Source: Verrucomicrobiales bacterium (GTDB taxonomy: Bacteria; Verrucomicrobiota; Verrucomicrobiia; Limisphaerales; CAIMTB01). Taken from it: a stretch of DNA of 64,000 nucleotides. Positions within the stretch are counted from its first letter, which is position 1. Every line of letters begins with the position of its first letter. Where the stretch lies: NCBI GenBank assembly GCA_016795425.1, contig JAEUHG010000134.1, positions 1-64,000 of the forward strand, given 5' to 3'. This document shows, piece by piece, positions 44,763 through 53,675 of this stretch. The notes under the pieces were generated by a model. The model was not told where the DNA came from. It ran no database searches and saw only the letters and a list, made by a program, of their open reading frames with translations. A program made the position numbers and the translations under genes.

Positions 44763-47096
44763 GTGAAAACGCTCCTGCTTTTCGTGCTCCTGGTCCTCCT
44801 GGCCGCGCCGGCCCCACGCGCCCGCGCGGCCGCCAGCGAGCCTCTCGACCAAACCTTCCAAGCCGCCATCCTCGCCGAGGAAGCCCGCCGCGACTTGACC
44901 GCCGCCATTCGTGGCTACGAAGAGGTCGTGGCCAAGGTCGACGCCCAACGCACCCTCGCCGCCACCGCCGTTTTCCGACTCGGCGAATGTTACCGCAAGG
45001 TCGGTCGCACCAACGACGCCGTCAGCCAGTACCAACGGTTGATCCGCGATTTCCCGACCGAAGAAACGCTGGCGCGGCTCGCGCGAGAGAATCTTACCGC
45101 TTTGGGAGCGGTGGGCTCCGAGCCACCGTCCCAACTTGCTATCGATGGCGTCGATGCGGGCGTGACGCCACCGCCGGGTTCGGAAGCCGGGGAGATCCGA
45201 CGCCTTCGCACCCTCTTGGACCGTAGCCCTGACCTACTCAACGCTGCTGCGCCACCCGATGCGAAGACGCCGCTCATCCTGGCCGCCGAACGCGGGCAGT
45301 TGACCGTCGTGCGGGCCCTGATCGGTTGGGGCGCGGATATCAACCGAAGGGCCAATCGGGGCGACACGGCCCTCATCGCTGCCGCCCGCTCCGGACACAA
45401 AGCGATCGTCGAGGCTTTGCTCGACGCCAAAGCGGATCCGGATCTCACCAATCGGGACGGCACCACCGCACTCGCCGCCGCCGTCGAGCGTCGTTATGAC
45501 GTTGTCGTCGACACCCTGCTCAGTCGCGGCGCGAATCCAGGCCAAGAGTCCGAAAACTCCGCCCTGTTCGCCGCCATCGAATCGGTCCAGACGAACATGA
45601 TCGAGCGCCTCGTTCGGGCCGGTGCCAAGGTCAGCGGCGACCGACCAGGAACCATCAACGGGGGCAGTCGTTCCGCCAGCCCGCTCGAGGCGGCCGTCAG
45701 ACTCTCCAGTGGCGATGTTGCGCCGGTCGTTCGAACCCTGTTGCGGCTCGGCGCAATACCCAGCGGCACCGCCCAGAACCACCCCGTCAACGTCTACTGG
45801 CGCGGCTCGCCGGATCCTAGTTTGATGCGTGAACTCATCCAGGCTTCACCCCAGGAAAGTCGACCGGAATACCAACTCGATCGGCTGCTGGCTGATTCCG
45901 TGCGAAACGCCAGCCGGCAGGACATCGTTCCGGTGCTGCTCGAGGCGGGCGCCTCCGTGGACAGTCCTTACTTCGCGACGACCCTTGGGATTCCTCTCCT
46001 TTGTCTGGCTGCCGAGATGGCCACCCCAAGCGCGTTCGAAAGCCTGCTTCGCTCGAAACCCAACCTCGAGGTCGTGAATGATCGCGGCCAGTCCCCTCTG
46101 CATCTCGCAGCCCTCCGCGGCCAGGCAAAGAACGCCGAGCTACTCCTGAAGGCGGGCATCGACCCGAATCGTCTCGATACCCTGGATGAGACTCCCTTGA
46201 CCTATGTCCGGCAACTGATCGCCCAACAACAACCAAACCCGCAACGGTCGGGAAATCCCGTGAGCGCTCCTCAAGCCATGCCAGGTCCGGTCGCTGGACC
46301 CGCGCTGAGACCGGGCGCGGCCAGTGCGCCCCCGTCGCTGAAAGACTTTCAAGCCATCGAGACCCTCCTGCTGGCGCATGGCGCCCGTGAGGATGTGGTT
46401 CGGCGCCTTCACATCACTGCGTATCGCGGCACCGCACAGGAGCGCCTTCTGCGCCGCTCCGGCGATGATCCTGCTCCCCGGCTTTCGGATGCGCTGCTCC
46501 TGGCGTTCAGCAAGGGCAACTCATGGTCCTGGCCCCAACTTACCGCGTTGCGGATCGACCGCATCGCACCGGACGGCAAGAGCGAAACGCGGATCGAGAT
46601 TCCATCCGACTGGATGAACCAGCAGGACTGCGCCTGGAACATTGCCCTCGAATGGGGCGACGCCCTCCAAATTCCTGAGGATGACCATGTTCAGGGTCAG
46701 GCATGGCCTGGCCTTCCCAATGCCGCTGCCGCAAGTTTGGCGCGATGTTCCACCCGACGAGTCACGTTGGTGATCAAAGATGAGAGCCACGATATCAGGC
46801 TGCTCCCCGCCGGCCCCTCCCCCAGAGGGCCTGGCTTGTCGATTGCCGCGCCCGTTGGACTTTCAAGCCCCGACAGCCCCAGGATCAAAGCCCCCGAGTC
46901 ATTGGCCACGTGCCAATTGTGGTCCGTCCTCGATCAGTGTCGCGTGCTCCGCCTCTCCTCCGACCTCTCGCGCGTTCGAGTCATCCGTGCCGCCACGAGC
47001 CAATCCTGGACGCTCGACGTGCCTCACGACGCCCGCGCTCGGACGTTCTGGCTGCTCGATGGCGACCGCATCGAAGTGCCCGAGAAACAACCGTAA
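44763..47096 (+). CDS. Secreted TPR/ankyrin-repeat protein with duplicated C-terminal motif
   Basis: The 777-residue protein starts at a GTG with a signal peptide (1-23). A TPR-like pair lies at about 30-115 (AIRGYEEVVAKV, AVFRLGECYRKVGRTNDAV). Ankyrin repeats run in two blocks, at about 168-300 (TPLILAAERGQLTVVRALIGW, DTALIAAARSGHKAIVEALL) and 400-500 (QSPLHLAALRGQAKNAELLL). The C-terminal third has no known domain but repeats a pattern, ending WGDALQIPEDD (near 630) and LDGDRIEVPEKQ (last residues), like SLBB-type beta-grasp or export-protein ends. It lies 18 bases upstream of the sensor kinase gene and is probably cotranscribed with it. It may be an extracytoplasmic partner or accessory of the kinase; this is inference. 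Confidence 0.8.
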   Translation: MKTLLLFVLLVLLAAPAPRARAAASEPLDQTFQAAILAEEARRDLTAAIRGYEEVVAKVDAQRTLAATAVFRLGECYRKVGRTNDAVSQYQRLIRDFPTEETLARLARENLTALGAVGSEPPSQLAIDGVDAGVTPPPGSEAGEIRRLRTLLDRSPDLLNAAAPPDAKTPLILAAERGQLTVVRALIGWGADINRRANRGDTALIAAARSGHKAIVEALLDAKADPDLTNRDGTTALAAAVERRYDVVVDTLLSRGANPGQESENSALFAAIESVQTNMIERLVRAGAKVSGDRPGTINGGSRSASPLEAAVRLSSGDVAPVVRTLLRLGAIPSGTAQNHPVNVYWRGSPDPSLMRELIQASPQESRPEYQLDRLLADSVRNASRQDIVPVLLEAGASVDSPYFATTLGIPLLCLAAEMATPSAFESLLRSKPNLEVVNDRGQSPLHLAALRGQAKNAELLLKAGIDPNRLDTLDETPLTYVRQLIAQQQPNPQRSGNPVSAPQAMPGPVAGPALRPGAASAPPSLKDFQAIETLLLAHGAREDVVRRLHITAYRGTAQERLLRRSGDDPAPRLSDALLLAFSKGNSWSWPQLTALRIDRIAPDGKSETRIEIPSDWMNQQDCAWNIALEWGDALQIPEDDHVQGQAWPGLPNAAAASLARCSTRRVTLVIKDESHDIRLLPAGPSPRGPGLSIAAPVGLSSPDSPRIKAPESLATCQLWSVLDQCRVLRLSSDLSRVRVIRAATSQSWTLDVPHDARARTFWLLDGDRIEVPEKQP

Positions 47097-47114
47097 CCCG
47101 GAAGGAACGCGGTC

Positions 47115-49127
47115 ATGCTTCCCACCCGCACGCAATCCACGCCCCGGCGGTTCCTCTTGGTCGCCGCCGGATTGATGCTCCCCGCGCTGGCGCTCGGCGC
47201 CTTTGGATTCTGGGCGCTGCGGTTGGATCGCCGCGCCGCTGAAGCCGATCAACGCTACCGGGCAGAGGACGTCGCCCGGGCGATTGCCACGCGCCTGACC
47301 AACGTCATCCAGGCTCCGATCCCCCGAGACCCACGATCGGAATTCCTGGTGATCGATAGCCAGGACCGTTTGGTCTGGCCGAAGCCAGGGCTATGGCCGC
47401 CCAAGCCAGCTCCGCTGCCACCCACCGGCGAACGCGGCTTGGAGTTAAACCAACGTACGCCCAACGACCCGAACCCCCAGGGCTCCACCCATCGACCGCC
47501 CCGCCATCTCTGGCACCTCGCCCGGTCCGTCTCGGAAACCAACGCGGAGGCCGGCGTGAGTATTTTCAATCAGGTGCTGTTCCAAGTTCCTCCCGAGGCC
47601 ATCACCGAAGCCGGTCTGAATCTGCGAGCCGGCGCGGTCCACGCCATTCTCGATCTCGCACAAGATCATCTCGAACTCATCCCGCCCGAATGGGTGTCGG
47701 ATCCCATGTCGCCAGTCCTTCCTCTTCTGGAAATCCCCTCCAGCCCGATCGCCGAATCGGCCATCGACCGCTACAGGCAGGCCGCGCCGAAGTTCATTTC
47801 GTCGTATCAACGATCGAATTCACTCGCCTGGGTCGACGCCTTGATTCGCCCCAGGGAGGTCGCTCTCCAAGCCTACGCGGCCCTGACCGGACCGCCGGGC
47901 GCGCGACGTCCGGTGAAGTGGAACCGGTTCCTCCACCTCGAATTCGATCGCCAGGCCTGGCTCGCCGTTCGCCGAGAGTCCCCGTTTGAAGTCATCGGCC
48001 GTTCCGGCTTGAGTGCTTCCAACCTGCCGACCGTCATCGCGCAAACCTACGCCCTCCACCCTTGGCCAAGACTCATGGATCAGGCCCGCGAAGCCGCCCG
48101 GACCATCGACCCGCGCGGGTCCTTCGGGATGTCGATTCGCATCACCGCCGCCGACTTCGAACTCTTCCAGGAGGAACCTTCGGATACCGCCAGCCGAGCC
48201 GTCACCTGGATCAATACCACGCTCGCACCCGGCGTGATGCTCACGGTGGCCACCGCCCCCGTCGATCACGCGACCTACGCGGCCGCCCAAGTGTCCAAGG
48301 AACGCCGCCTTGGCGCCGTCCTTGTCGGCGTCATCTTTCTCGCCTTGGCTGCCTCCATCGCCACCTGGCGCTTGCTCGCCTCACAACACCGCCTGGCGCT
48401 CCAAAAATCCAACTTCGTCGCCAGCGTCTCCCACGAACTCCGCGCCCCGCTCGCCAGCGTCCGACTGCTCGCCGACAACCTCGAACACGATCGCGTCTCC
48501 GATCCGGAACGCCGCTCCGAAACCCTCCGCTGGATCGGCCGCGAATGCCGCCGCCTCACCGCCCTGGTCGAAAACGTGCTCGACCTCTCCCGCATCGATC
48601 GCGGCGTCAAAAAGCTCGATCCCGAGCCCACCGATGTCCCCAGCCTCGTCCGCGAAACCTGCGCATCCGCCGCCCTCACCGGCATCGACAACCAGGTGCA
48701 ACTCCTGATCGAAATCGCGGCCTCCGCCGAAAATCTCGTCGCCTCGGTCGATGCGCCCGCCCTCCAGCAGGCACTCTCGAATCTCCTCGATAACGCGCTC
48801 AAACACTCCCCCCCCGACGGCGCGATCCGGGTCGCACTCGGCGTCGAAACGGTGGGTCGATACTTCACCCTGAGCGTCTCCGACCAAGGCCCTGGGATCC
48901 CCGAATCCGAACGCCATCGCGTCTTTGAACCCTTCCACCGCCTCGGCAACGAATTGCGTCGTGAACACGCCGGCGTCGGCATCGGACTCGCCATCGTCCG
49001 CCATGTCGCCGAAGCCCACCACGGACGCGTCTGGGTTGAAGGCGTGAAACCCCAAGGAGCCCGCTTGGTCCTGCGCCTGCCCGTCGGCCTGCAAAATGCC
49101 GATCCGATCCAGGCCAACCTTCCGTGA
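47115..49127 (+). CDS. Sensor histidine kinase
   Basis: The 670-residue kinase has a first membrane segment at about 12-35, a large extracytoplasmic region (36-395) with no named domain, and a second membrane segment at about 397-418 (LGAVLVGVIFLALAASIATWRLL). The catalytic core has His440 in FVASVSHELRAPLASVR, the N box NLLDNALKHS near 559, the G1 box DQGPGIP at about 590 and the G2 box GVGIGLAIVRH at about 620. It is a classic transmembrane sensor whose cognate regulator gene lies 112 bases downstream, beyond a palindromic element. The large sensor region and the secreted ankyrin protein upstream suggest a protein or envelope signal. Autophosphorylation on His440 passes to Asp52 of the regulator. 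Confidence 0.95.
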   Translation: MLPTRTQSTPRRFLLVAAGLMLPALALGAFGFWALRLDRRAAEADQRYRAEDVARAIATRLTNVIQAPIPRDPRSEFLVIDSQDRLVWPKPGLWPPKPAPLPPTGERGLELNQRTPNDPNPQGSTHRPPRHLWHLARSVSETNAEAGVSIFNQVLFQVPPEAITEAGLNLRAGAVHAILDLAQDHLELIPPEWVSDPMSPVLPLLEIPSSPIAESAIDRYRQAAPKFISSYQRSNSLAWVDALIRPREVALQAYAALTGPPGARRPVKWNRFLHLEFDRQAWLAVRRESPFEVIGRSGLSASNLPTVIAQTYALHPWPRLMDQAREAARTIDPRGSFGMSIRITAADFELFQEEPSDTASRAVTWINTTLAPGVMLTVATAPVDHATYAAAQVSKERRLGAVLVGVIFLALAASIATWRLLASQHRLALQKSNFVASVSHELRAPLASVRLLADNLEHDRVSDPERRSETLRWIGRECRRLTALVENVLDLSRIDRGVKKLDPEPTDVPSLVRETCASAALTGIDNQVQLLIEIAASAENLVASVDAPALQQALSNLLDNALKHSPPDGAIRVALGVETVGRYFTLSVSDQGPGIPESERHRVFEPFHRLGNELRREHAGVGIGLAIVRHVAEAHHGRVWVEGVKPQGARLVLRLPVGLQNADPIQANLP

Positions 49128-49138
49128 ACCTGCTTTCT

Positions 49139-49208
49139 CCACAGAGGCACGGAGGCACTGAGGTGGGGAGCAAATGCCTTTCCTCTCAGTGCCTCCGTGC
49201 CTCGGTGG
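49139..49208. repeat. Palindromic element, copy 2 (GGCACGGAG type)
   Basis: Left arm CCACAGAGGCACGGAGGCACTGAG-like (49139-49162) and right arm (49185-49208) are 24-base inverted copies with about two mismatches, around 22 bases. It sits between the kinase stop (49127) and the regulator ATG (49240), in an operon. Copy 1 is at 44502-44577. Confidence 0.75.
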
Positions 49209-49239
49209 TAAATGCCCATTCCATTTCGTCCCTTTCCTC

Positions 49240-49926
49240 ATGAACCGCATCCTGGTCATCGAAGACGAACCCGCCATGCGCCATGCGCTGGAGGACGCCC
49301 TTACTTCGACGGGGTATCGCGTCATCACCGCCGCCGACGGCGCCATCGGACTCGAGCGCGCGCAGTCCGAGCATCCGGACCTCATCCTGCTCGATGTCAT
49401 GTTGCCCAAGTTGGACGGATTCGCCCTGGCCGCCGAGCTGCGCCGACTTCGATCGACCGTGCCCATCCTCCTGCTCACCGCCAAGGGCGGCGTCGAGGAT
49501 CGCGTGACCGGCCTCGATGCCGGAGCCGATGACTACCTCGCCAAACCCTTTCATCCACAGGAATTGCTGGCCCGGGTGCGCGCCCTTCTGCGTCGCCAGG
49601 AACGCGGCGCCGCTCCCGTCGACCACTTGCGCCTGGGCGACGTGGTGATCGATTTCGCCCGCCAAACGGCCTCGCGCGGCTCCCAACCGTTGCACCTCAC
49701 TCCCAAGGAAATCTCGATGCTTCGACTGCTCGCCGAAGCCCGCGGCGCCGTGATCACCCGCGAGCAATTCCTCGACCTCGTCTGGGGCTACGGCGCCTTC
49801 CCCACCACCCGCACCGTCGACACCCACATCGCCGCGCTGCGCACGAAACTCGAAGCCGTGCCCGCTCAGCCGAAGTATCTCGTGACGGTCCACGGAAGCG
49901 GCTATCGCCTGGTCCTCCCCACCTGA
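49240..49926 (+). CDS. OmpR/PhoB-type response regulator
   Basis: The 228-residue regulator has an N-terminal receiver domain (about 1-120) with the acid pocket at Glu/Asp (IVIEDEPAMR-like VIEDEPA), phosphoacceptor Asp52 in LLDVMLPK, Thr near 80 (LLTAKGG) and Lys102 in YLAKPF. The C-terminal winged-helix DNA-binding domain (about 130-228) contains LHLTPKEISMLRLLAEARG and TRTVDTHIAALRTKLE, typical of the OmpR family. The ATG at 49240 gives MNRILVIEDEPA. The paired kinase is encoded upstream. Target genes may include its own operon; no DNA site can be identified here. Confidence 0.95.
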   Translation: MNRILVIEDEPAMRHALEDALTSTGYRVITAADGAIGLERAQSEHPDLILLDVMLPKLDGFALAAELRRLRSTVPILLLTAKGGVEDRVTGLDAGADDYLAKPFHPQELLARVRALLRRQERGAAPVDHLRLGDVVIDFARQTASRGSQPLHLTPKEISMLRLLAEARGAVITREQFLDLVWGYGAFPTTRTVDTHIAALRTKLEAVPAQPKYLVTVHGSGYRLVLPT

Positions 49927-50098
49927 CCTTCGCCCGCTGCCCGGTTGGGGAAGGGTGGGTGGAGAAGCGGGAAGGGCGCGAACGACACCCGCGTGCGACC
50001 CTGCGGTTTGCCCTGCTTTGGCCCGCGGGCCCCTAACCCCTCTTCCTTCTTCCCCCGCCCCCTCCCCCCAAATTTCCTCTTGCTTCCATCAATCATGC
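49927..50098. other. Intergenic region with purine/pyrimidine tracts
   Basis: A G-rich stretch (49941-49978) is followed by a C/T-rich stretch (50037-50078), resembling the purine/pyrimidine tracts at 20923-20987 and 43309-43362. It separates the two-component operon and the TetR-exporter operon. No consensus promoter boxes were assigned with confidence, though the TetR promoter must lie here. Confidence 0.4.
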
Positions 50099-50120
50099 GT
50101 TTCAAACATTCGTTTGAAAC
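50099..50120 (+). promoter_or_regulatory. TetR-type operator palindrome
   Basis: GTTTCAAAC (50099-50107) and GTTTGAAAC (50112-50120) are perfect 9-base inverted repeats around ATTC. The right arm touches the GTG start codon of the TetR gene. Such a 22-base palindrome before a TetR gene is the classic autoregulatory operator. By blocking the promoter or the start site it would control the whole exporter operon. No other palindrome of comparable quality lies nearby. Confidence 0.78.
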
Positions 50121-50783
50121 GTGAGTTTGAAAGCAAACCCAGCGACTGCCGATAGCGGATCGGCCGCCACCCGCGAGCAACTCCTCGCCCGGGCCACCGA
50201 GGTCTTCGCCGAACACGGGTTCCGCAACGCCACCATCCGCGATATCTGCCAGCGGGCCGAAGCCAATGTCGCCGCCGTCAATTACCACTTCGGCGGCAAG
50301 GAGGAACTCTACGGCGAGGTCCTGCGCCGCAACTTCCGCGCCGCTCTCCAACGCTTCCCGGCCGATGGCGGCGTCCGCCCCGACGCTCCGCCCACCCAAC
50401 GTCTCCGCGGGTTCATCCGGTCCTTCGTACAACGCATCTTCGTCACCGGCCCGGACTCGTGCCACGGCCGCATGTTGGCCCGCGAAATGGTCGATCCCAC
50501 GCCGGCACTCGACACCCTGGTGGCCACCGAGATCCGCAGTCTCGCCGCCAGCCTCGAAAGGATCGTCCGCGATCTCCTGGGCCCCAAGGTGGGCGACTGG
50601 CAGGTCCGCGTTTGCCTCGCCAGCGTGGTCAGCCAAATCGTCTTCTACCAGCACTGCCGCCCGGTCATCAGCCGGCTCTTCCCCGACCTGCAATTCGATT
50701 CTGACGACCTCGAAGCGCTCGTCGACCACATCACCACCTTTTCCCTGGCCGGCATACGCGCCACCGCGCGCCGATCTCCTTAG
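50121..50783 (+). CDS. TetR family regulator, CecR/YbiH-like
   Basis: The 220-residue protein has the N-terminal TetR helix-turn-helix (about 20-70; TREQLLARATEVFAEHGFRNATIRDICQRAEANVAAVNYHFGG-type). Its C-terminal ligand domain (about 80-215) contains CHGRMLAREMVDPTPAL and QIVFYQHCRPVISRLFPDL, marks of the DUF1956/CecR group. In E. coli CecR controls the ybhGFSR drug exporter operon, and here too an HlyD-like adaptor, ATPase and permease follow. The GTG start abuts the palindromic operator. It most likely represses the operon in the absence of its ligand; that ligand is unknown. Confidence 0.92.
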   Translation: MSLKANPATADSGSAATREQLLARATEVFAEHGFRNATIRDICQRAEANVAAVNYHFGGKEELYGEVLRRNFRAALQRFPADGGVRPDAPPTQRLRGFIRSFVQRIFVTGPDSCHGRMLAREMVDPTPALDTLVATEIRSLAASLERIVRDLLGPKVGDWQVRVCLASVVSQIVFYQHCRPVISRLFPDLQFDSDDLEALVDHITTFSLAGIRATARRSP

Positions 50784-50814
50784 GACCCGCCCGTCCCCAC
50801 GGTCCCTTGTCTCC

Positions 50815-51954
50815 ATGTACCGCCTCGCCCTCAAGATGCTCTTCGCCGATCGCGGCAAGTACGTGATGCTGCTGAGTGGCCTCGTCTTCGCCACCTTGCT
50901 CATGACCCAGCAGGCGGGCGTGTTCGTGGGCATCCTGGAATGGACCAAGGGCAACCTGAAGAACATGCGCGCCCCGATCTGGGTGGTGGATCCCAAGGTC
51001 GAACAAGTCAACGAGGTGAAGGCCCTGCGCGACACCGATGTCACCCGCGTCCGATCCGTCCCGGGCGTGGCGTGGGCTGTCCCGATGTATTGGGGAATCC
51101 TCCAGGCCCGTCTCATCGACGGCACTTTCAAGCCCGTTCAACTCGTCGGCCTCGACAACGCCACCATGGTGGGCCGTCCGTCCCGGATGGTGGCCGGCCG
51201 CATCGAAGACCTGCGCCTGCCCAATGCCGTGGTCATCGACGAACTGGCCGTTGAACGTCTCAGCCGTGGCCGCCCCCACCCCATCGGAATCGGAGACATC
51301 TTCGAGATGAATGACAAGGAGGCCCGCATCGTCGGCGTCTGCCGAACCGAGAAATCGTTCTTCGGATATCCGTACATTTTCGCCACCTACGACCAGGCGC
51401 TCCAGTTCGCGCCCAAGGTCCGCAAGATGCTGAGTTACATTCTCGTTGCTCCCAAGGAAGGCCGAACGATCGAGGAGGTCGCCGCCCACATCCGATCGAC
51501 CACCGGCCTCATGGCCTACTCGGAGGAGCACTTCGGCATCTCCACGGTGCGCTGGTTCTTTCGCAACACGGGCATTCCAACTTCCTTCGGCATGACCATC
51601 GCCCTCGGGTTCATCGTGGGCGTCGCGGTCGCCGGACAGACCTTCTACGCCTTCATCCTGGAGAACCTTCGCCATTTCGGGGCGCTCAAAGCGATGGGAG
51701 CGAGTGATGGTCTATTGACCCGCCTCGTGCTTCTCCAGGCCTTCGCGGTGGGCGCCATCGGCTATGGCATCGGTCTCGGCGTCACCGTCCTGATCGGAAG
51801 CCTGTTCCTCAGAAAAGGCATGCCCCCGTTCTCCCTGCCGTGGTTCATCCCCGTGGCGACCCTTGGTGCCATCCTCTTCATCTGCGCCATCGCCGCCGCC
51901 TTCGGCATCCGCAAAATCCGACAACTCGAACCCGCCATCGTCTTCCGTGGCTGA
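50815..51954 (+). CDS. FtsX/DevC-type ABC permease
   Basis: The 379-residue permease has an N-terminal membrane segment (about 15-38; YVMLLSGLVFATLLM), a periplasmic MacB-like region (about 50-255) and three C-terminal helices with the FtsX pattern: GFIVGVAVAGQTFYAFILENL, LLQAFAVGAIGYGIGLGV and FIPVATLGAILFICAIAAAFGIRK. FGALKAMGASDG is a family signature. It resembles DevC, the permease of the DevBCA heterocyst glycolipid exporter of cyanobacteria. It overlaps the ATPase gene by eight bases. ATG start at 50815, 31 bases after the TetR stop. Together with the next genes it forms a tripartite pump. Confidence 0.92.
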   Translation: MYRLALKMLFADRGKYVMLLSGLVFATLLMTQQAGVFVGILEWTKGNLKNMRAPIWVVDPKVEQVNEVKALRDTDVTRVRSVPGVAWAVPMYWGILQARLIDGTFKPVQLVGLDNATMVGRPSRMVAGRIEDLRLPNAVVIDELAVERLSRGRPHPIGIGDIFEMNDKEARIVGVCRTEKSFFGYPYIFATYDQALQFAPKVRKMLSYILVAPKEGRTIEEVAAHIRSTTGLMAYSEEHFGISTVRWFFRNTGIPTSFGMTIALGFIVGVAVAGQTFYAFILENLRHFGALKAMGASDGLLTRLVLLQAFAVGAIGYGIGLGVTVLIGSLFLRKGMPPFSLPWFIPVATLGAILFICAIAAAFGIRKIRQLEPAIVFRG

Positions 51955-52699
51955 GGCCCTTCCATCGTCCCCTTTGGCACCCGCCGCCGACATCGCCGTG
52001 CATGTGCGCGGCGTCGACAAGACATTCGGCCGCGGCGAAGCCGCGGTGCAGGCGTTGAAGGGTGTCCACTTCGACGCGCGCCAGGGCGAACTCCTGATGA
52101 TTGTCGGCCCTTCCGGTTGCGGAAAAACCACCCTCCTCAGCGTCATCGCCGGCACCCTGGAATTTGACACCGGCGAGGTGGATGTCTTCGGCTCCGCCCT
52201 GCACGACCTGCCGCCGTCGGAAATCACCGCCTTTCGACGCCGCAACATCGGGTTCATCTTCCAATCGTTCAACCTGGTCCCGACCCTGAACGCCCTGGAA
52301 AACGTCAGCATTCCACTTCTCATCAATGGACTCGGCCGCAAAGCCGCAGAGTCTCGATCCTGCCAAATGCTCGAAAAAGTCGGCCTCGCCGGCCGGGAAC
52401 GCGACACGCCGCTCCAACTGTCCGGTGGACAACAACAGCGCGTCGCCATCGCCCGTGCCCTGGTCCACGAACCGCGCCTGGTAATCTGCGACGAACCCAC
52501 CTCCGCACTCGATCGTGACAACGGACGGCGCGTCATGGAACTCATGCGCGAAGTGGCCCGGGCCCCCGGACGTTGCGTCATCGTCGTCACCCACGACAAC
52601 CGCATCTTCAAATTCGCCGATCGCATGACCGAAATGGACGACGGCCGGGTCGCCCGCGTTCACGACACCCACGAAACCTACGACGGCAGCCACCATTGA
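51947..52699 (+). CDS. ABC ATPase, DevA/MacB-LolD type
   Basis: The 250-residue ATPase has Walker A GPSGCGKTT (about 57-65), Q-loop in IGFIFQSFNLVPTLN, signature LSGGQQQRVAIARAL, Walker B LVICDEPTSALD and the H-loop in VVTHDNR. This is the LolD/MacB/DevA pattern that pairs with FtsX-type permeases. I choose the GTG at 51947, overlapping the permease stop, because the frame further upstream lies wholly within the permease gene and is not family-like. The last 15 residues (ARVHDTHETYDGSHH) are a polar tail. It powers the permease encoded just before. Confidence 0.94.
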   Translation: MAEALPSSPLAPAADIAVHVRGVDKTFGRGEAAVQALKGVHFDARQGELLMIVGPSGCGKTTLLSVIAGTLEFDTGEVDVFGSALHDLPPSEITAFRRRNIGFIFQSFNLVPTLNALENVSIPLLINGLGRKAAESRSCQMLEKVGLAGRERDTPLQLSGGQQQRVAIARALVHEPRLVICDEPTSALDRDNGRRVMELMREVARAPGRCVIVVTHDNRIFKFADRMTEMDDGRVARVHDTHETYDGSHH

Positions 52700-52721
52700 T
52701 TCCACGGATCCTACCGGTCCC

Positions 52722-53675
52722 ATGATCTTCCGACGCCTCAGCTTTTACCTCGCCATCCTCGGACTCGCCGCGGGCTTCGTTCTGGTGCGCCGTCTTCGCC
52801 AGCAACCGCCGCCGCCGCCCCCCGTCGCCGAACCGACGCGCTCGCCCTACGACCACTTCGTCGCCGCAGCCGGCATCATTGAAGCCCGACGCGAAAACGT
52901 CGCCGTCGCCGCCCCGCGACCCGGCCTCGTCACCAAGGTCATGGTCGAGGTCGGCACCGACGTCGCCGACCAACAACCTCTTCTCCAACTCGACGCCCGT
53001 GAAGCCGAGGCCCGCCTTTTCACCGCCAAAGCCCAATTCGACTCCCTCAGCGCCGCACGCACGGTTGAGGAGGTCGCCATCGCCGACTGGACGGACCAGT
53101 TCGAGCGCACCCAGCGTCTTCAAGAGCAAGCCGTCGCCACCGAGGACGAACGGAAACGCAAGTGGTTCACCCTCGAGGCCGCCAAGGCCCGACTCCGACG
53201 AATCGACGCCGAGATTGCCGCCGCCCAGGCCCAGATCCACCAGGCGCAGGTCGAACTCGACGTGCTTACCATCCGCGCCCCCCGGGACGGCCGAATCCTT
53301 CAACTCAACGTGCGCGCCGGGGAGTACGCCACCACCACCACCGAACGTCCCTTGCTGATTCTCGGAGATGTCAAAGCCCTTCAAATCCGAGCCGATGTCG
53401 ATGAACAGAATGCGCCCCAGGTGGTCGCCGGCCGACCCGCCACCGCGTTCCTCAAGGGAGACAACCAGCGGCCGATGCCGCTTCGCTTCGTGCGCATCGA
53501 ACCCTATGTCGTTCCCAAGCGATCGCTTACCGGCGATTCTTCTGAACGCGTGGACACCCGCGTCCTTCAGATCATCTTCGAAATGACGCCGCCCGCCTTT
53601 CCCATCTACGTTGGCCAGCAGGTCGACGTCTTCATCGAATGCCCGGCTTCCCGCGACCAGGAGAGACAGCCATGA
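52722..53675 (+). CDS. HlyD/DevB-type membrane fusion protein
   Basis: The 317-residue adaptor has one N-terminal membrane anchor (about 5-22; LSFYLAILGLAAGFVLV), a Pro-rich stretch (29-35), then the barrel-sandwich/lipoyl half-motif (AAAGIIEARRENVAVAAPRPGLVTKVMVEVGTDVADQQPLLQLD). A helical hairpin (about 95-175; AEARLFTAKAQFDSL to AQIHQAQVELDVL) and the second lipoyl half (IRAPRDGRILQLNVRAGEYA) follow. The C-terminal beta-barrel spans about 215-310. It bridges the inner-membrane permease and the outer-membrane channel, as DevB or MacA do. It starts 22 bases after the ATPase and its stop overlaps the TolC gene ATG. Confidence 0.93.
   Translation: MIFRRLSFYLAILGLAAGFVLVRRLRQQPPPPPPVAEPTRSPYDHFVAAAGIIEARRENVAVAAPRPGLVTKVMVEVGTDVADQQPLLQLDAREAEARLFTAKAQFDSLSAARTVEEVAIADWTDQFERTQRLQEQAVATEDERKRKWFTLEAAKARLRRIDAEIAAAQAQIHQAQVELDVLTIRAPRDGRILQLNVRAGEYATTTTERPLLILGDVKALQIRADVDEQNAPQVVAGRPATAFLKGDNQRPMPLRFVRIEPYVVPKRSLTGDSSERVDTRVLQIIFEMTPPAFPIYVGQQVDVFIECPASRDQERQP

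Noticed and set aside
50266..50814. Extension of the FtsX permease frame into the TetR gene
   Set aside because: Out of frame with TetR and Ser/Pro-rich; the ATG at 50815 starts the family-like protein.
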